From contig NZ_RQXW01000011.1 of assembly GCF_003957515.1 (NCBI RefSeq), positions 1-64,000 on the forward strand: a stretch of 64,000 nt of DNA, in the 5' to 3' direction. Within the stretch, counting starts at the first letter, position 1, and each line of letters begins with the position of its first letter. The translations under genes were made by a program, and so were the position numbers. The stretch comes from Amphritea opalescens. Its GTDB lineage: Bacteria; Pseudomonadota; Gammaproteobacteria; Pseudomonadales; Balneatricaceae. Under the pieces are notes generated by a model. The model was not told where the DNA came from, did no database searches, and saw only the letters and a list, made by a program, of their open reading frames with translations. Positions 53,081 through 64,000 of this stretch are shown here, in pieces.

Positions 53081-53843
53081 CAATAGCTCCTTATTATACA
53101 GAATCAATCGTTGATCTAACGCTGTCACACTCTGATTAAGCCGACCTTTCCAAGCCTGAATCAAAGAAATGATTTAAAGATCGATAGAGACAGCCTTTCA
53201 CCCTTTTGTCATTCAGGGCCAAGACCAACGACCTTCACCAAAAAACCTGTTCTGCTAAAAACTTGCTCGACATCAAACAAAACGTCCTTATAAAATCGTC
53301 AATTTTGGTTGATTTGTCAACTAATTATTCAACTAATTATTCAATTAAAATCTAAAACCTTCGTTCGGCACCGGATTAATGCATCCCAACACCAAACGCA
53401 CCAACAGAAAGCACTATCAAATATCCACTAATAATTCAGAGACTCTGCCAACAAATAAACACAACTTATTGATTTTAAATAATTTTATTTTATATAAAAC
53501 CCAAAAAAACAACAGTAAAACCCATCCACTACTCGCACCATAAACATAATAATCAGAAACAACACCTCCGCTTGACGAGCGTCTAATTGATCGACAAAAA
53601 AACAATTTATAGATAGTTTTATTTCTAAAAAAACCGAGTAATAGCAAGCATTTAAGCCGCTAAAAACACAAAAATAATAACGTTAACTCATGCACTCAAC
53701 ACACTATCCGTCTTCTATCTGGCACGCTAAATGCATTTCAAAAAACACCTAAACCCAAATATCGCTGGGAAATGGCGCTACAACAAGGGGTTGTACCCCA
53801 CAGTAATCAAACGACTCACGGTTAACCACGTTAGGAGAATTTT
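53081..53843. other. Divergent regulatory region iacA / ABC importer
   Basis: 763 bases, strongly AT-rich from 53280 to 53720, with the inverted and direct repeats at 53305-53352. It must hold promoters for both arms of the catabolic locus. A 76-codon minus frame in the AT-rich part is low-complexity and not called. Confidence 0.6.
53305..53352. promoter_or_regulatory. Candidate IacR (MarR-type) operator with iterated half-sites
   Basis: GTTGA-N4-TCAAC (53309-53322) sits inside a longer near-palindrome (TTGG...CTAA). The right half then repeats as TCAACTAATTAT at 53317 and 53329 and TCAATTAAAATC at 53341, every 12 bases. The palindrome size suits a winged-helix MarR dimer, and a MarR gene lies in the cluster. 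Confidence 0.5.
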
Positions 53844-54989
53844 ATGCCGTCGAAGAAAATGCTTTCTGCCTTATTCCTCAGTACGTCACTCATCGCACCA
53901 CTGGCGAATGCAGACATCAAAATTGGCGTTGTATCATCCAGCACAGGCCCTATCGCGCTGGTCGGTATCCCACAGAAAAACACCGTTGCACTGCTACCTA
54001 CCTCGATTGGCGGAGAGAAAGTTTCTTACATCTCGTTAGATGATGGCAGCGACCCTACCGCGACGGTAAAGGCCTTTAAGAAGCTGATTGATGAAGAACA
54101 TGTTGATGCCATTATCGGACCAAGCGGTTCCGGTAATGCGATGGCCGTTATTCAGTTCGCAGCCGAATCCGGTACGCCCATGCTAGCTCCCGTCGGTACC
54201 GCCGCGGTTGTCTTACCCATGACTGAACAAAAAAAATGGGTTTTCAAAACAACCCAAAACGATGACCTGATCGCCGCCGCCATCGTTGAACAGATGAAAG
54301 CCTCTGGCGTTAAAACCATTGGCCTGATCGGCACAGCAGATCCTTACGGTGAAAACTGGGCCAAGGTGATGACTAACCTGACCGAAAAAGCAGGTATTCA
54401 GATTGTTGCCAGCGAGCAGTTTCAACGTCAAGACACGTCGATGACCGGCCAAAGCTTAAAAATCATTATGACTAACCCCGATGCCGTATTGATTGCTGCT
54501 CCGGGTAGTTCATCTGTCATGCCGCAAACCACACTGAAAGACCAGGGCTATGGCGGCACTATCTATCAAACCCACGGCGCAGCACTGGATGCCTTTTTAA
54601 GACTCGGTGGTAAAGCAGTAGAGGGCACCATTCTCGCAGCAAGCTCGATGCTCGTACTAGACGAAGTGCCCGATAGTGTTTCTAAAGAGATCGCAACGAA
54701 ATACATCGCAGACTATAAAAAGCTCTACGGCGAAGTACCCGCCACCTTTGGCGGTAATGTCTACGATGCCGGCTTACTACTCGAAAATGCGATTCCAAAC
54801 GCACTTAAATCCGGCAAGCCCGGCACAGCGGAATTTCGCAGCGCACTGCGCGATACATTGGAGATATCTAAAGAGGTGCCAAGCACACAGGGCGTTTATA
54901 ACATGACACCCGCTGACCACAGTGGTTTCGATGAGCGGGGACGCATCATGATCACCGTAAAAGACGGCAAATGGGCTTTATTGAAATAA
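53844..54989 (+). CDS. ABC transporter periplasmic binding protein (branched-chain amino acid/HAAT type)
   Basis: A 381-residue receptor with a signal peptide (MLSALFLSTSLIAPLANA-DIK), then the type I periplasmic fold: IGVVSSSTGPIALVGIPQKN, AFKKLIDEEHVDAIIGPSGSGNAMAV and YGGTIYQTHGAALDAFLRLGGKAVEG. HAAT receptors also take aromatic acids and auxin-like compounds. Being divergent from iacA with the rest of the importer downstream, it probably captures the substrate of the iac enzymes. Start ATG after AGGAGAAT. Confidence 0.88.
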   Translation: MPSKKMLSALFLSTSLIAPLANADIKIGVVSSSTGPIALVGIPQKNTVALLPTSIGGEKVSYISLDDGSDPTATVKAFKKLIDEEHVDAIIGPSGSGNAMAVIQFAAESGTPMLAPVGTAAVVLPMTEQKKWVFKTTQNDDLIAAAIVEQMKASGVKTIGLIGTADPYGENWAKVMTNLTEKAGIQIVASEQFQRQDTSMTGQSLKIIMTNPDAVLIAAPGSSSVMPQTTLKDQGYGGTIYQTHGAALDAFLRLGGKAVEGTILAASSMLVLDEVPDSVSKEIATKYIADYKKLYGEVPATFGGNVYDAGLLLENAIPNALKSGKPGTAEFRSALRDTLEISKEVPSTQGVYNMTPADHSGFDERGRIMITVKDGKWALLK

Positions 54990-55102
54990 TGCTGTTCACC
55001 TTGGGGGAAAGGTCTAAACCGCTCATTACCCCAAGGTATCGATACATATAAACCTTTGTCGCTTTCACGACAAAGCTGATAAGAGCCAAGGAATCAGAAC
55101 GC

Positions 55103-56140
55103 ATGAACCTTCAGATTGCCACACTGCTCGGACAGGACGGCCTCACAAACGGCGCGATATATGCTTTATTAGCCCTGTCCATTTTGCTGGTGTTTACAGT
55201 CACTCGCATATTACTCATCCCTCTCGGTGAGTTTGTTACCTTCGGCGCGCTAACCATGGCAGCGATCCAAATGGGCAAGCTTCCTCAACTGGAGTGGTTG
55301 CTCCTAGGTCTAACCTGTATTGATTGCAGCCTTGATCTATACCAACAGGCGAGAAGCCGCTTTAATCGCCGTAAGTTGCAAGGGGTCGCCCTAAAGCTAG
55401 GTTATGCGGCAACACTGGTCATCCTTGTGCATACGCTGCCATTAGCCGAACTGCCCATGGGCGCTCAGATTCTACTGACACTCGCCCTTATCGTGCCGCT
55501 TGGCCCGATCATGTACCGCCTCTTTTTTCAACCACTGGCGGATGCGCCTTCACTGGTTTTATTAATCGTATCGATTGCGGTTCACGTCTCTATGGTGGGC
55601 ACAGGGCTGCTTCTGTTTGGACCAGAGGGTGCGCGCACTAAACCCTTTTCCGACAGTGGCTTTCACCTCGGCTCCGTGATGCTAAAGAGCCAAACACTGT
55701 GGGTTATTTTAGTCTCCATTTTCTTGATCGTTACCCTATTTATTGCCTTTGAGCGAACCCTTTATGGTAAAGCACTACGTGCCACAGCGGTCAATCGTAT
55801 GGGGGCTCGTTTATTGGGTATATCCCCCGTGTTTGCAGGCAAAGTAACCTTTGCGCTCGCCGCCTTTATTGGTAGCGCATCCGGCATTTTGATTGCGCCC
55901 ATCACCACCCTGTATTACGACTCCGGCTTTATTATCAGCCTCAAAGGTTTTGTTGGCGCCATTATCGGCGGACTCGTCAGCTACCCCCTTGCCGCGATCG
56001 GTTCAGTGGCGGTCGGCATGGTCGAAGCCTTTTCAATGTTTTGGGCCAGCGGCTACAAAGAGATCATCGTTTTCACCTTGATTATTCCCTTCTTAATCTG
56101 GCGCTCGATGACCAGCCATCATGTCGAGGATGATGAATAA
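55103..56140 (+). CDS. ABC transporter permease, LivH type
   Basis: A 345-residue permease: GLTNGAIYALLALSILLVFTVTRILLIPLGEFVTFGAL at the start and the EAA-like RATAVNRMGARLLGISPVFAGKVTFALAAFIGSASGIL near 230-270. A polar insert at about 75-100 (DLYQQARSRFNRRKLQ) between helices is longer than in amino acid transporters. It forms the channel with the permease half of the next gene. The stop overlaps the next ATG by one base. Confidence 0.88.
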   Translation: MNLQIATLLGQDGLTNGAIYALLALSILLVFTVTRILLIPLGEFVTFGALTMAAIQMGKLPQLEWLLLGLTCIDCSLDLYQQARSRFNRRKLQGVALKLGYAATLVILVHTLPLAELPMGAQILLTLALIVPLGPIMYRLFFQPLADAPSLVLLIVSIAVHVSMVGTGLLLFGPEGARTKPFSDSGFHLGSVMLKSQTLWVILVSIFLIVTLFIAFERTLYGKALRATAVNRMGARLLGISPVFAGKVTFALAAFIGSASGILIAPITTLYYDSGFIISLKGFVGAIIGGLVSYPLAAIGSVAVGMVEAFSMFWASGYKEIIVFTLIIPFLIWRSMTSHHVEDDE

Positions 56141-57939
56141 TGAAACAACGCTACCTGATTATTATCGGCCTTATTACACTGTTCCTTGCGCCCTTAGTGC
56201 TGCCAACCTTTCAAATAACACTACTCAACTATATCGGTCTATATGCTCTAGTTGTACTGGGCTTAGTCTTACTCACCGGTGTCGGCGGCATGACTAGCTT
56301 CGGACAAGCCGCTTTCGTGGGGCTAGGTGCGTATGCCACCGCCTATATCACCACCACCGAGCAGCTGCCTGAATGGCTTAGCTGGACCGCAGGATCACCC
56401 TGGGCGGGTTTGCTGGTAGGCATACTGCTAACCGCCGTTGTTGCGCTTTTTCTTGGCGCCGTCACCTTAAAGCTATCGGGTCATTACTTACCGCTCGGTA
56501 CCATCGCTTGGGGCATATCGCTTTATTACCTATTTGGGACCATGAGCTCAATGGGGGGACATACCGGTATCAGTGGTTTACCTTCACTCAATATTTTCGG
56601 GATCAGCCTAGATAAAGGGGAGAAGATCTATTACCTGATCTGGGCCATTTTAATGGTCGCCATCTGGATCACCAGCAACCTGCTTAACTCGCGGGAAGGT
56701 CGTGCTATACGCGCCCTTAAGGGCGGCCAACTGATGGCTGAGTCAATGGGTATTAATACCTTTCGCTCGAAGATGGTTATCTTTCTGATCTCCGCTATCT
56801 TTGCTGCGCTATCTGGCTGGCTTTATGCCCATACACAACGCTTCGTCAACCCAACGCCGTTTGGCTTACAGATGGGTATTGATTACTTATTTATGGCCCT
56901 GATTGGCGGCGCTGCCAGTGTTTGGGGAGCTCTTTTGGGCGCCGGTGTACTCACCATGTTGAAACAGTGGCTACAAGACTTTTTACCGTTAATCATGGGC
57001 GGTAGCGGTCAATACGAAACCATTGTGCTGGGCTTACTGATTATCTTTATGATGCAACGCGCCCCCGGCGGTCTGTGGCTCATCTTAGTCAAACTCACAC
57101 CGGTATCATGGCGTAACCAGCACCGTATCAAGGTTGATACCTCGGCAGCCGATCTACCGCGCCAAGCGTTACCGAAAAAAGGCGACCTGCTGCTCGAAGC
57201 CCGTCATGTTACACGGCGCTTTGGCGGTCTCGTTGCCAATAACAACATGAGCCTGCAACTGCACGCGGGCGAAGTGCTGGCACTCATCGGCCCGAACGGC
57301 GCAGGTAAAAGCACCATGTTTAATCAGCTATCGGCGGTCGATAGTCCGAGCGACGGTGAAGTGCTCTTTTTAAACCAGAGCCTCAGCAATAAAACATCAC
57401 GCCAAGTCGCCCAAATGGGGATGAGTCGCACCTTTCAGCACGTCAAACTGCTGCCCACCATGAGTGCGCTGGAAAACGTCGCCCTAGGTGCCCATATGCG
57501 CGGCAAAAAAGGTGTCCTCAACGCCCTCTTCCATCTCGAAAGGGATGAAGAACAACGGCTATTAAAAGAAGCACAGTATCAATTAAATCGCGTTGGATTA
57601 GGTGACCACCTGCATACCGAAGCCGGTAGCTTGTCACTCGGTCAACAACGTATTTTAGAGATTGCCCGCGCGCTATGCTCAGACCCTTGCGTCTTGCTAC
57701 TCGATGAACCCGCCGCAGGACTGCGTCACAAAGAGAAACAGGCGCTAGCAGGGTTGCTCAAGAAGCTACGTGCCGAAGGCCTCGCTATTTTGTTGGTGGA
57801 ACATGATATGGACTTCGTGATGAACTTGGTTGATCGCATTGTGGTCATGGAGTTTGGTGAGAAAATCGCCGAAGGCCTACCAGAAGAGATACAAACCAAC
57901 CCTGCGGTTCTAGAAGCCTACTTGGGAGGTGCTGAATAA
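56140..57939 (+). CDS. Fused ABC permease-ATPase (LivM-LivG)
   Basis: A 599-residue fusion. Residues 1-320 are a LivM-type permease (VLLTGVGGMTSFGQAAFVGLGAYATAY, ALKGGQLMAESMGINTFRSK, MALIGGAASVWGALLGAG). A linker with LPKKGDLLLEARHVTRRFGG leads into a LivG-type ATPase from about 345: Walker A GPNGAGKST near 383, Q-loop SRTFQHVKLLPTMSA, signature LSLGQQRILEIARAL, Walker B VLLLDEP, and H-loop VEHDMDF. Such fusions are common in aromatic-acid importers. Coupled by one-base overlaps on both sides. Confidence 0.92.
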   Translation: MKQRYLIIIGLITLFLAPLVLPTFQITLLNYIGLYALVVLGLVLLTGVGGMTSFGQAAFVGLGAYATAYITTTEQLPEWLSWTAGSPWAGLLVGILLTAVVALFLGAVTLKLSGHYLPLGTIAWGISLYYLFGTMSSMGGHTGISGLPSLNIFGISLDKGEKIYYLIWAILMVAIWITSNLLNSREGRAIRALKGGQLMAESMGINTFRSKMVIFLISAIFAALSGWLYAHTQRFVNPTPFGLQMGIDYLFMALIGGAASVWGALLGAGVLTMLKQWLQDFLPLIMGGSGQYETIVLGLLIIFMMQRAPGGLWLILVKLTPVSWRNQHRIKVDTSAADLPRQALPKKGDLLLEARHVTRRFGGLVANNNMSLQLHAGEVLALIGPNGAGKSTMFNQLSAVDSPSDGEVLFLNQSLSNKTSRQVAQMGMSRTFQHVKLLPTMSALENVALGAHMRGKKGVLNALFHLERDEEQRLLKEAQYQLNRVGLGDHLHTEAGSLSLGQQRILEIARALCSDPCVLLLDEPAAGLRHKEKQALAGLLKKLRAEGLAILLVEHDMDFVMNLVDRIVVMEFGEKIAEGLPEEIQTNPAVLEAYLGGAE

Positions 57940-58697
57940 TGAGTACTCAGGATAATAAACTACTTAATGTCAGCGACCTACACGTGGCCTATGGCAAAGT
58001 TGAAGCCCTAACGGGCATTGACCTCACGCTAAAAGAGGGCCAATTAGTCACCGTCATTGGCCCTAATGGTGCGGGTAAAACCACCCTACTATCAGCCATC
58101 ATGGGAGTGCTTCCATCCACCGGCACTATTCATTTCAATGGTCAGGATTTCTTTAGCCCTGAAGTTGAAACTCTTGTCGGCCATGGTCTGGGATTAGTGT
58201 CTGAGAAACGTGAGTTATTCTCAACCATGAGCGTGCAAGATAACTTGCTCCTCGGCGCCTTTCTTCGCTATCGCCGCGGCGACACGAGTTACGATACGAC
58301 CCTCGCAGAAATCTATAGCCTCTTCCCGCGGCTATGGGAACGTCGGCATCAACAAGCCGGCACGCTCTCCGGTGGCGAACGGCAGATGTTGGCCATTGGT
58401 CGGGCGATGATGGGTAAACCCAAACTGCTTATGCTGGATGAACCTAGTCTTGGGTTGGCGCCGCTGATTACCCGAGAAATATTCCGTATCTTCGCCGACT
58501 TGCGACGCCAAGGCGTATCCATCCTACTCGTTGAACAAAACGCACGTGCCGCACTAAAAGTAGCCGATTACGCCTACGTATTAGAAGGGGGTCAGGTCGC
58601 GATGCATGGGCCAGCCGCTGATCTCGCTAATGACCCCCGCATTATTGAAGCGTACCTAGGTTTAGCGAGCAAACACCAAGAACTGCTATCGAGCTAA
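57939..58697 (+). CDS. ABC transporter ATPase, LivF type
   Basis: A 252-residue ATPase with Walker A GPNGAGKTT, signature LSGGERQMLAIGRAMM, Walker B LLMLDEPSLGLAP and H-loop VEQNARAALK. It makes a heterodimer with the ATPase half of the preceding fusion, energising import. Its ATG overlaps the upstream stop by one base. It is followed by a hairpin at 58717-58744 before the next gene. Confidence 0.92.
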   Translation: MSTQDNKLLNVSDLHVAYGKVEALTGIDLTLKEGQLVTVIGPNGAGKTTLLSAIMGVLPSTGTIHFNGQDFFSPEVETLVGHGLGLVSEKRELFSTMSVQDNLLLGAFLRYRRGDTSYDTTLAEIYSLFPRLWERRHQQAGTLSGGERQMLAIGRAMMGKPKLLMLDEPSLGLAPLITREIFRIFADLRRQGVSILLVEQNARAALKVADYAYVLEGGQVAMHGPAADLANDPRIIEAYLGLASKHQELLSS

Positions 58698-58716
58698 CAC
58701 ATTAAACGCTGTGACC

Positions 58717-58744
58717 AAGGGGAGAGACGTTCACCTCTCCCCTT
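58717..58744 (+). terminator. Hairpin between importer genes and reductase gene
   Basis: AAGGGGAGAG (58717-58726) pairs with CTCTCCCCTT (58735-58744) across eight bases, followed only by TC. The weak U-run suggests partial termination, lowering expression of downstream genes. Confidence 0.55.
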
Positions 58745-58761
58745 TCATAATGGAAGTATCA

Positions 58762-59736
58762 ATGATGAAAATATGTATTGCCGGTGCCGGCGCAATCGGA
58801 TGCACATTAGCCGCTCGCTTAGCCCAATCGGGGCAAAGCGTGAATGTCTTAGCGAGAGGCAAAACACTGGAAGTGTTACAACAAAATGGGATACAGCTGT
58901 CAGATATAGATGGCGATTACCGCGTAGAAGTTAACGTCTCAGATTCGGCCGAAACCTTAGGCCATCAGGATCTTATTTTTGTCTGCACTAAGGCTCCCTC
59001 GCTGACCAGCATGCTCAAATTGATTCAACCGATGTTACATGCAGAGACCATCATTATTCCGGTCGTTAATGGCATTCCCTGGTGGTATTTCCAAGGAATC
59101 CAAGGCCGCTTCGCCGGTGAATCGATTCAGGCGATCGATCCTCAAGGGCTAATGAGCCGCCTAGCGCCGCAACAGCACCTGATCGGTTGCGTCGTATTCA
59201 TTACCGCCTGCCGTGATGCCCCCGGCGTTGTCACCTCAACCACGCCTCACTTAATGGTGATAGGGGAGATCGATCACCGCATGAGTGAACGACTGACCCA
59301 TGTTAGAGCCATCATTGAAAACGCCGGTATCGAAGCCCGTGCGGTTGATAATATTCGTGACTACATCTGGACAAAGGTAGCCGCCAACCTCACCTCAAAC
59401 CCGCTCTCGGTCGTCACCAAAGGCACCCTAGAGCAGATCTATGGAGATACCCACTTAACACCGTTGGTGAGAACCATGTTCAACGAGGTGCTGTTAACCG
59501 CAGCGGCCTATAGCGCACGTATCAGCTTTGACCCACAAACCTTTATGGAACAAGGGGCAGAGATGGGTGCCGTTAAAACCTCCATGCTGCAAGACTATGA
59601 AGAGCATCAACCATTAGAGCTCGAAGCGATCGGTTACGCGGTATTGGAACTCGCCAGTAAGGTTGATATCCCCATGCCTGCGACACAAAACCTGTTGGCG
59701 TTAACACAGTTTATCGCCGACCAGTGCCAACCTTAA
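58762..59736 (+). CDS. Ketopantoate reductase-like (PanE/ApbA family) oxidoreductase
   Basis: A 324-residue two-domain reductase. N-terminal Rossmann motif KICIAGAGAIGCTLAARLAQSGQ; then FVCTKAPSLTSML, PVVNGIPWWYFQG, and in the C-terminal domain IWTKVAANLTSNPLSVVTKGTLEQI (catalytic Lys and substrate Asn). The frame opens at 58711 inside the hairpin; ATG 58762 after GGAAG is used. Within this catabolic operon it more likely reduces or oxidises a 2-oxo/2-hydroxyacid intermediate than serves pantothenate synthesis; inference from context. Confidence 0.82.
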   Translation: MMKICIAGAGAIGCTLAARLAQSGQSVNVLARGKTLEVLQQNGIQLSDIDGDYRVEVNVSDSAETLGHQDLIFVCTKAPSLTSMLKLIQPMLHAETIIIPVVNGIPWWYFQGIQGRFAGESIQAIDPQGLMSRLAPQQHLIGCVVFITACRDAPGVVTSTTPHLMVIGEIDHRMSERLTHVRAIIENAGIEARAVDNIRDYIWTKVAANLTSNPLSVVTKGTLEQIYGDTHLTPLVRTMFNEVLLTAAAYSARISFDPQTFMEQGAEMGAVKTSMLQDYEEHQPLELEAIGYAVLELASKVDIPMPATQNLLALTQFIADQCQP

Positions 59737-59762
59737 TACCACAGATTCGACGGAGAGCAACC

Positions 59763-60518
59763 ATGACAGACAACCGCCCTAGCCATATCAGCGAAGATGA
59801 GTGGGCACTGCGTGTTAAGCTCGCGCATTGCTATCACTTGATCAATTTTTTTGGTTGGACAGAGACCATTTTCAACCACATTTCGGCACGCCTACCCCAG
59901 ATAGAGGGCGAATACCTAGTTAACCCATTTGGCCTAAATTACACCGAAATAACCCCCGCCAACCTCCTTAAGGTGGATGTCGATGGTCACAAGTTGGATG
60001 AATCGTCCTATGATGGCAATCCTGCGGGATTCGCCTTGCACGGTGCGATTCACGCGGCCCGCGACGATATCCACTGCGTCATCCATACGCATACGAACGA
60101 AATCTCTGCCGTCGCCATGAAACAATCCGGTTTTACCCATGACAGCTTCTACGGCGCTCAACTCTATAACCGAGTCGGCTATCATGCTTTCGAGGGCATC
60201 ACCCTATTTGATGATGAAAAATCCCGTATGCTCGCTAGCCTTGGTGAAAAACATATTCTCGTCTTGAGAAATCATGGTATCGCCGTCGGCGAGTTTGATA
60301 TTGAACGAACCTTTTTCCTCTTGTGGACCGTACAGCGTGCTGCCGAGATACAGGTGACCGCCGGTGCGCTAGGCGGTGAAGACGTTCTACTCGACACAAG
60401 CATCAGCCAAAAATGTGCCGATTTAACCCAGATGTTGATTAAGGATAGTGGCTTCGCCATTAAATTTTTTACCGCGATGGTGCGCAAGATGGAAGCCGAA
60501 AAAGGCCCCTGTTGGTAG
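59763..60518 (+). CDS. Class II aldolase/adducin family protein
   Basis: A 251-residue zinc-dependent aldolase-fold protein: FGWTETIFNHISARLP, VNPFGLNYTEITPANLLKVD, the metal ligands in HTHTNEISAVA and a third His in LRNHGIAVGE. There is no kinase or sugar-phosphate neighbour, so a non-phosphorylated hydroxyacid aldolase or decarboxylase is more likely. ATG 59763 follows GGAGAGCAACC. It lies in the same direction as the importer, reductase and regulator. The exact reaction is unknown. Confidence 0.82.
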   Translation: MTDNRPSHISEDEWALRVKLAHCYHLINFFGWTETIFNHISARLPQIEGEYLVNPFGLNYTEITPANLLKVDVDGHKLDESSYDGNPAGFALHGAIHAARDDIHCVIHTHTNEISAVAMKQSGFTHDSFYGAQLYNRVGYHAFEGITLFDDEKSRMLASLGEKHILVLRNHGIAVGEFDIERTFFLLWTVQRAAEIQVTAGALGGEDVLLDTSISQKCADLTQMLIKDSGFAIKFFTAMVRKMEAEKGPCW

Positions 60519-60597
60519 TAGCCTTACTGCTTGACGGCTTCTCTATCGGGGCGCTTTTATCAGCGATTAATAGACACATCAGGAACCCATATATCCA

Positions 60598-61080
60598 ATG
60601 ACACAACCTGTTCGCAAACCACGCAGCCAACGCTATAACCCCGCTAGCGAAGCGTTCCACAAAGAAGAGTTTCCTTTTTATTGGCTGGCTCAGGTCCATG
60701 GCCGCTATTCGGTCGCACTCGAAAAAGCACTCAAAAAGATCAACCTCGATATCCCCCGCTGGCGAGTGCTATTCACCCTGAAAGAGGAAGGTACCTGCAG
60801 CATTTCACAGATCGCCAATGAGGCCATCGCCAAAGTCCCGACGATAACAAAAACGATTCAACGCATGAAAGAGGATGGGTTGGTCGAGACCCGAGTCCGA
60901 CATGATGATGGCCGAGTGACCGAAGTGCTGATGACTCAGAAAGGCGAAGAGGCCATTGCCGATATCCAAGCAGCGACCCACCAGCTGTTTCGTCAAAGTT
61001 TTAAGGATATGACCGAAGCGCAAATCAAACGATTGAATAAACTATTAGAACAGCTCTTTAACAATTTACCGGACCATTAA
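60598..61080 (+). CDS. iacR: MarR family regulator, IacR-like
   Basis: A 160-residue winged helix protein: LDIPRWRVLFTLKEEGTCSISQIANEAIAKVPTITKTIQRMKEDGLVETRVRHDDGRVTEVLMTQKGEEA. This is the MarR DNA-binding core. MarR-type IacR represses known iac clusters and is released by indole acetate or a product. Here it lies at the far end of the plus-strand arm, 79 bases after the aldolase gene. The target is presumably the divergent region near 53.3 kb; the symbol is by cluster analogy. Confidence 0.78.
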   Translation: MTQPVRKPRSQRYNPASEAFHKEEFPFYWLAQVHGRYSVALEKALKKINLDIPRWRVLFTLKEEGTCSISQIANEAIAKVPTITKTIQRMKEDGLVETRVRHDDGRVTEVLMTQKGEEAIADIQAATHQLFRQSFKDMTEAQIKRLNKLLEQLFNNLPDH

Positions 61081-61210
61081 TAGTCTTCAGGCAATCGACA
61101 TAGCAAACTAAACAGCCATTCAACACATCAGATGTCAGCCGCCATAAAAGCGACCCAGGTGACGTTGAATCAGCCCATAGATAATGCGGGCTCAGGTTGA
61201 GCAGACTTGT

Positions 61211-61308
61211 TACAAGAAAAAAGCCGTGACACGAAAAGAGCTGTAGCAAGAAAGAGTTGTAACAAGAAAGAGCTGTGACGAGAAAGAGCTATAACAAGAA
61301 ACAGAGAG
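61211..61308. repeat. 16-bp tandem repeat between iacR and katG
   Basis: Units of the form AACAAGAAAGAGCTGT start at 61229, 61245, 61261, 61277 and 61293, preceded by an 18-base relative at 61211. Neighbouring units differ at two to five positions. It lies between convergent genes, ending just before the katG terminator. Confidence 0.85.
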
Positions 61309-61310
61309 AC

Positions 61311-61347
61311 AAAAACCCCCACGTCACCTTGAATAGCAACGTGGAGG
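61311..61347 (-). terminator. katG terminator
   Basis: Minus strand: CCTCCACGT (61347-61339) pairs with ACGTGGGGG (61324-61316) with one G-U pair, then TTTTT. Eleven bases beyond the katG stop. Confidence 0.8.
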
Positions 61348-61357
61348 TAGATCAGAA

Positions 61358-64000
<2,643 letters not shown>

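Noticed and set aside
53417-53647. 76-codon minus-strand frame in the iacA/importer gap
   Set aside because: Arises in very AT-rich DNA, low-complexity Phe/Leu-rich peptide, no ribosome site.
58762-59736. Pantothenate-pathway panE
   Set aside because: The fold fits, but the position in a catabolic operon without other pan genes makes a biosynthetic role unlikely, so no symbol was assigned.

Overview
The window reads as chromosomal DNA of a marine, heterotrophic gammaproteobacterium, most like the Oceanospirillales group (Amphritea, Neptunomonas or Marinobacterium type). This is inferred from gene content: a tripartite TRAP importer, a long 714-residue Pta, an Entner-Doudoroff gene block, KatG, a DUF523/DUF1722-photolyase pair and an RpoE/ChrR photo-oxidative locus. 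There is no rRNA gene, recognisable tRNA, CRISPR array or prophage. Base composition is mixed (about half GC by eye), apart from an AT-rich island around 6.2-8.6 kb.

Layout. (1) 1-3.1 kb: the first codons of an IS1182-type transposase at the left edge, then a dctPQM TRAP operon (minus). (2) 3.9-6.0 kb: pta. (3) 6.1-8.6 kb: an AT-rich, gene-poor island with one orphan gene carrying a HEPN-type RNase motif and a REP-like hairpin. (4) 8.6-24.0 kb: a photo-oxidative stress locus around an ECF sigma factor and its zinc/cupin anti-sigma ChrR. It includes DUF523/DUF1722-photolyase, a TIGR02450 protein, an amine oxidase-DUF1365-cyclopropane synthase operon and a five-gene DUF2878/chalcone-isomerase-like/DUF3833/SDR/NTF2 operon. 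Four promoters in this block share TGATC(C/T)-N16-CGTA, so it appears to be one regulon. An atoE transporter and a 2-oxoglutarate oxygenase/LysR pair lie within it without such promoters. (5) 24.2-29.8 kb: a CBS-PAS-GGDEF-EAL protein, a PhoD-like phosphatase and a DUF6765 protein. (6) 29.9-36.4 kb: Entner-Doudoroff block zwf-pgl-eda, mgsA, hexose-6-phosphate mutarotase and edd. (7) 36.5-39.9 kb: a DMT permease behind an FMN riboswitch with its own terminator (so probably a riboflavin importer), a sodium/alanine symporter and a UspA protein. (8) 40.2-44.5 kb: a patatin phospholipase, and a PhnD-like binding protein next to a membrane GGDEF-EAL protein. (9) 44.9-61.1 kb: an indole-3-acetate (iac)-type catabolic cluster. 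Genes iacA-B-I-C-D-E, iacG, a FMN-dependent 2-hydroxyacid dehydrogenase and iacH are on the minus strand. Diverging from them are a four-component HAAT-family ABC importer (with a permease-ATPase fusion), a ketopantoate-reductase-like enzyme, a class II aldolase and a MarR regulator. (10) 61.3-63.5 kb: katG.

How it fits together. The iac block looks like a self-contained uptake, ring-oxidation and regulation unit for an indole-acetate-like auxin or relative. It lacks a recognisable dioxygenase reductase (IacF) and catechol-degrading enzymes, which would have to lie elsewhere. A 700-bp divergent region between iacA and the importer carries an inverted repeat followed by 12-bp half-site repeats, the best operator candidate. 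The sigma-factor block couples DNA photorepair to membrane-lipid modification, as in the RpoE/ChrR singlet-oxygen response.

A recurring oddity is short tandem repeats (11-16 bp units, a different sequence each time) in at least five intergenic gaps. All family assignments come from reading motifs by eye; no database search was run.
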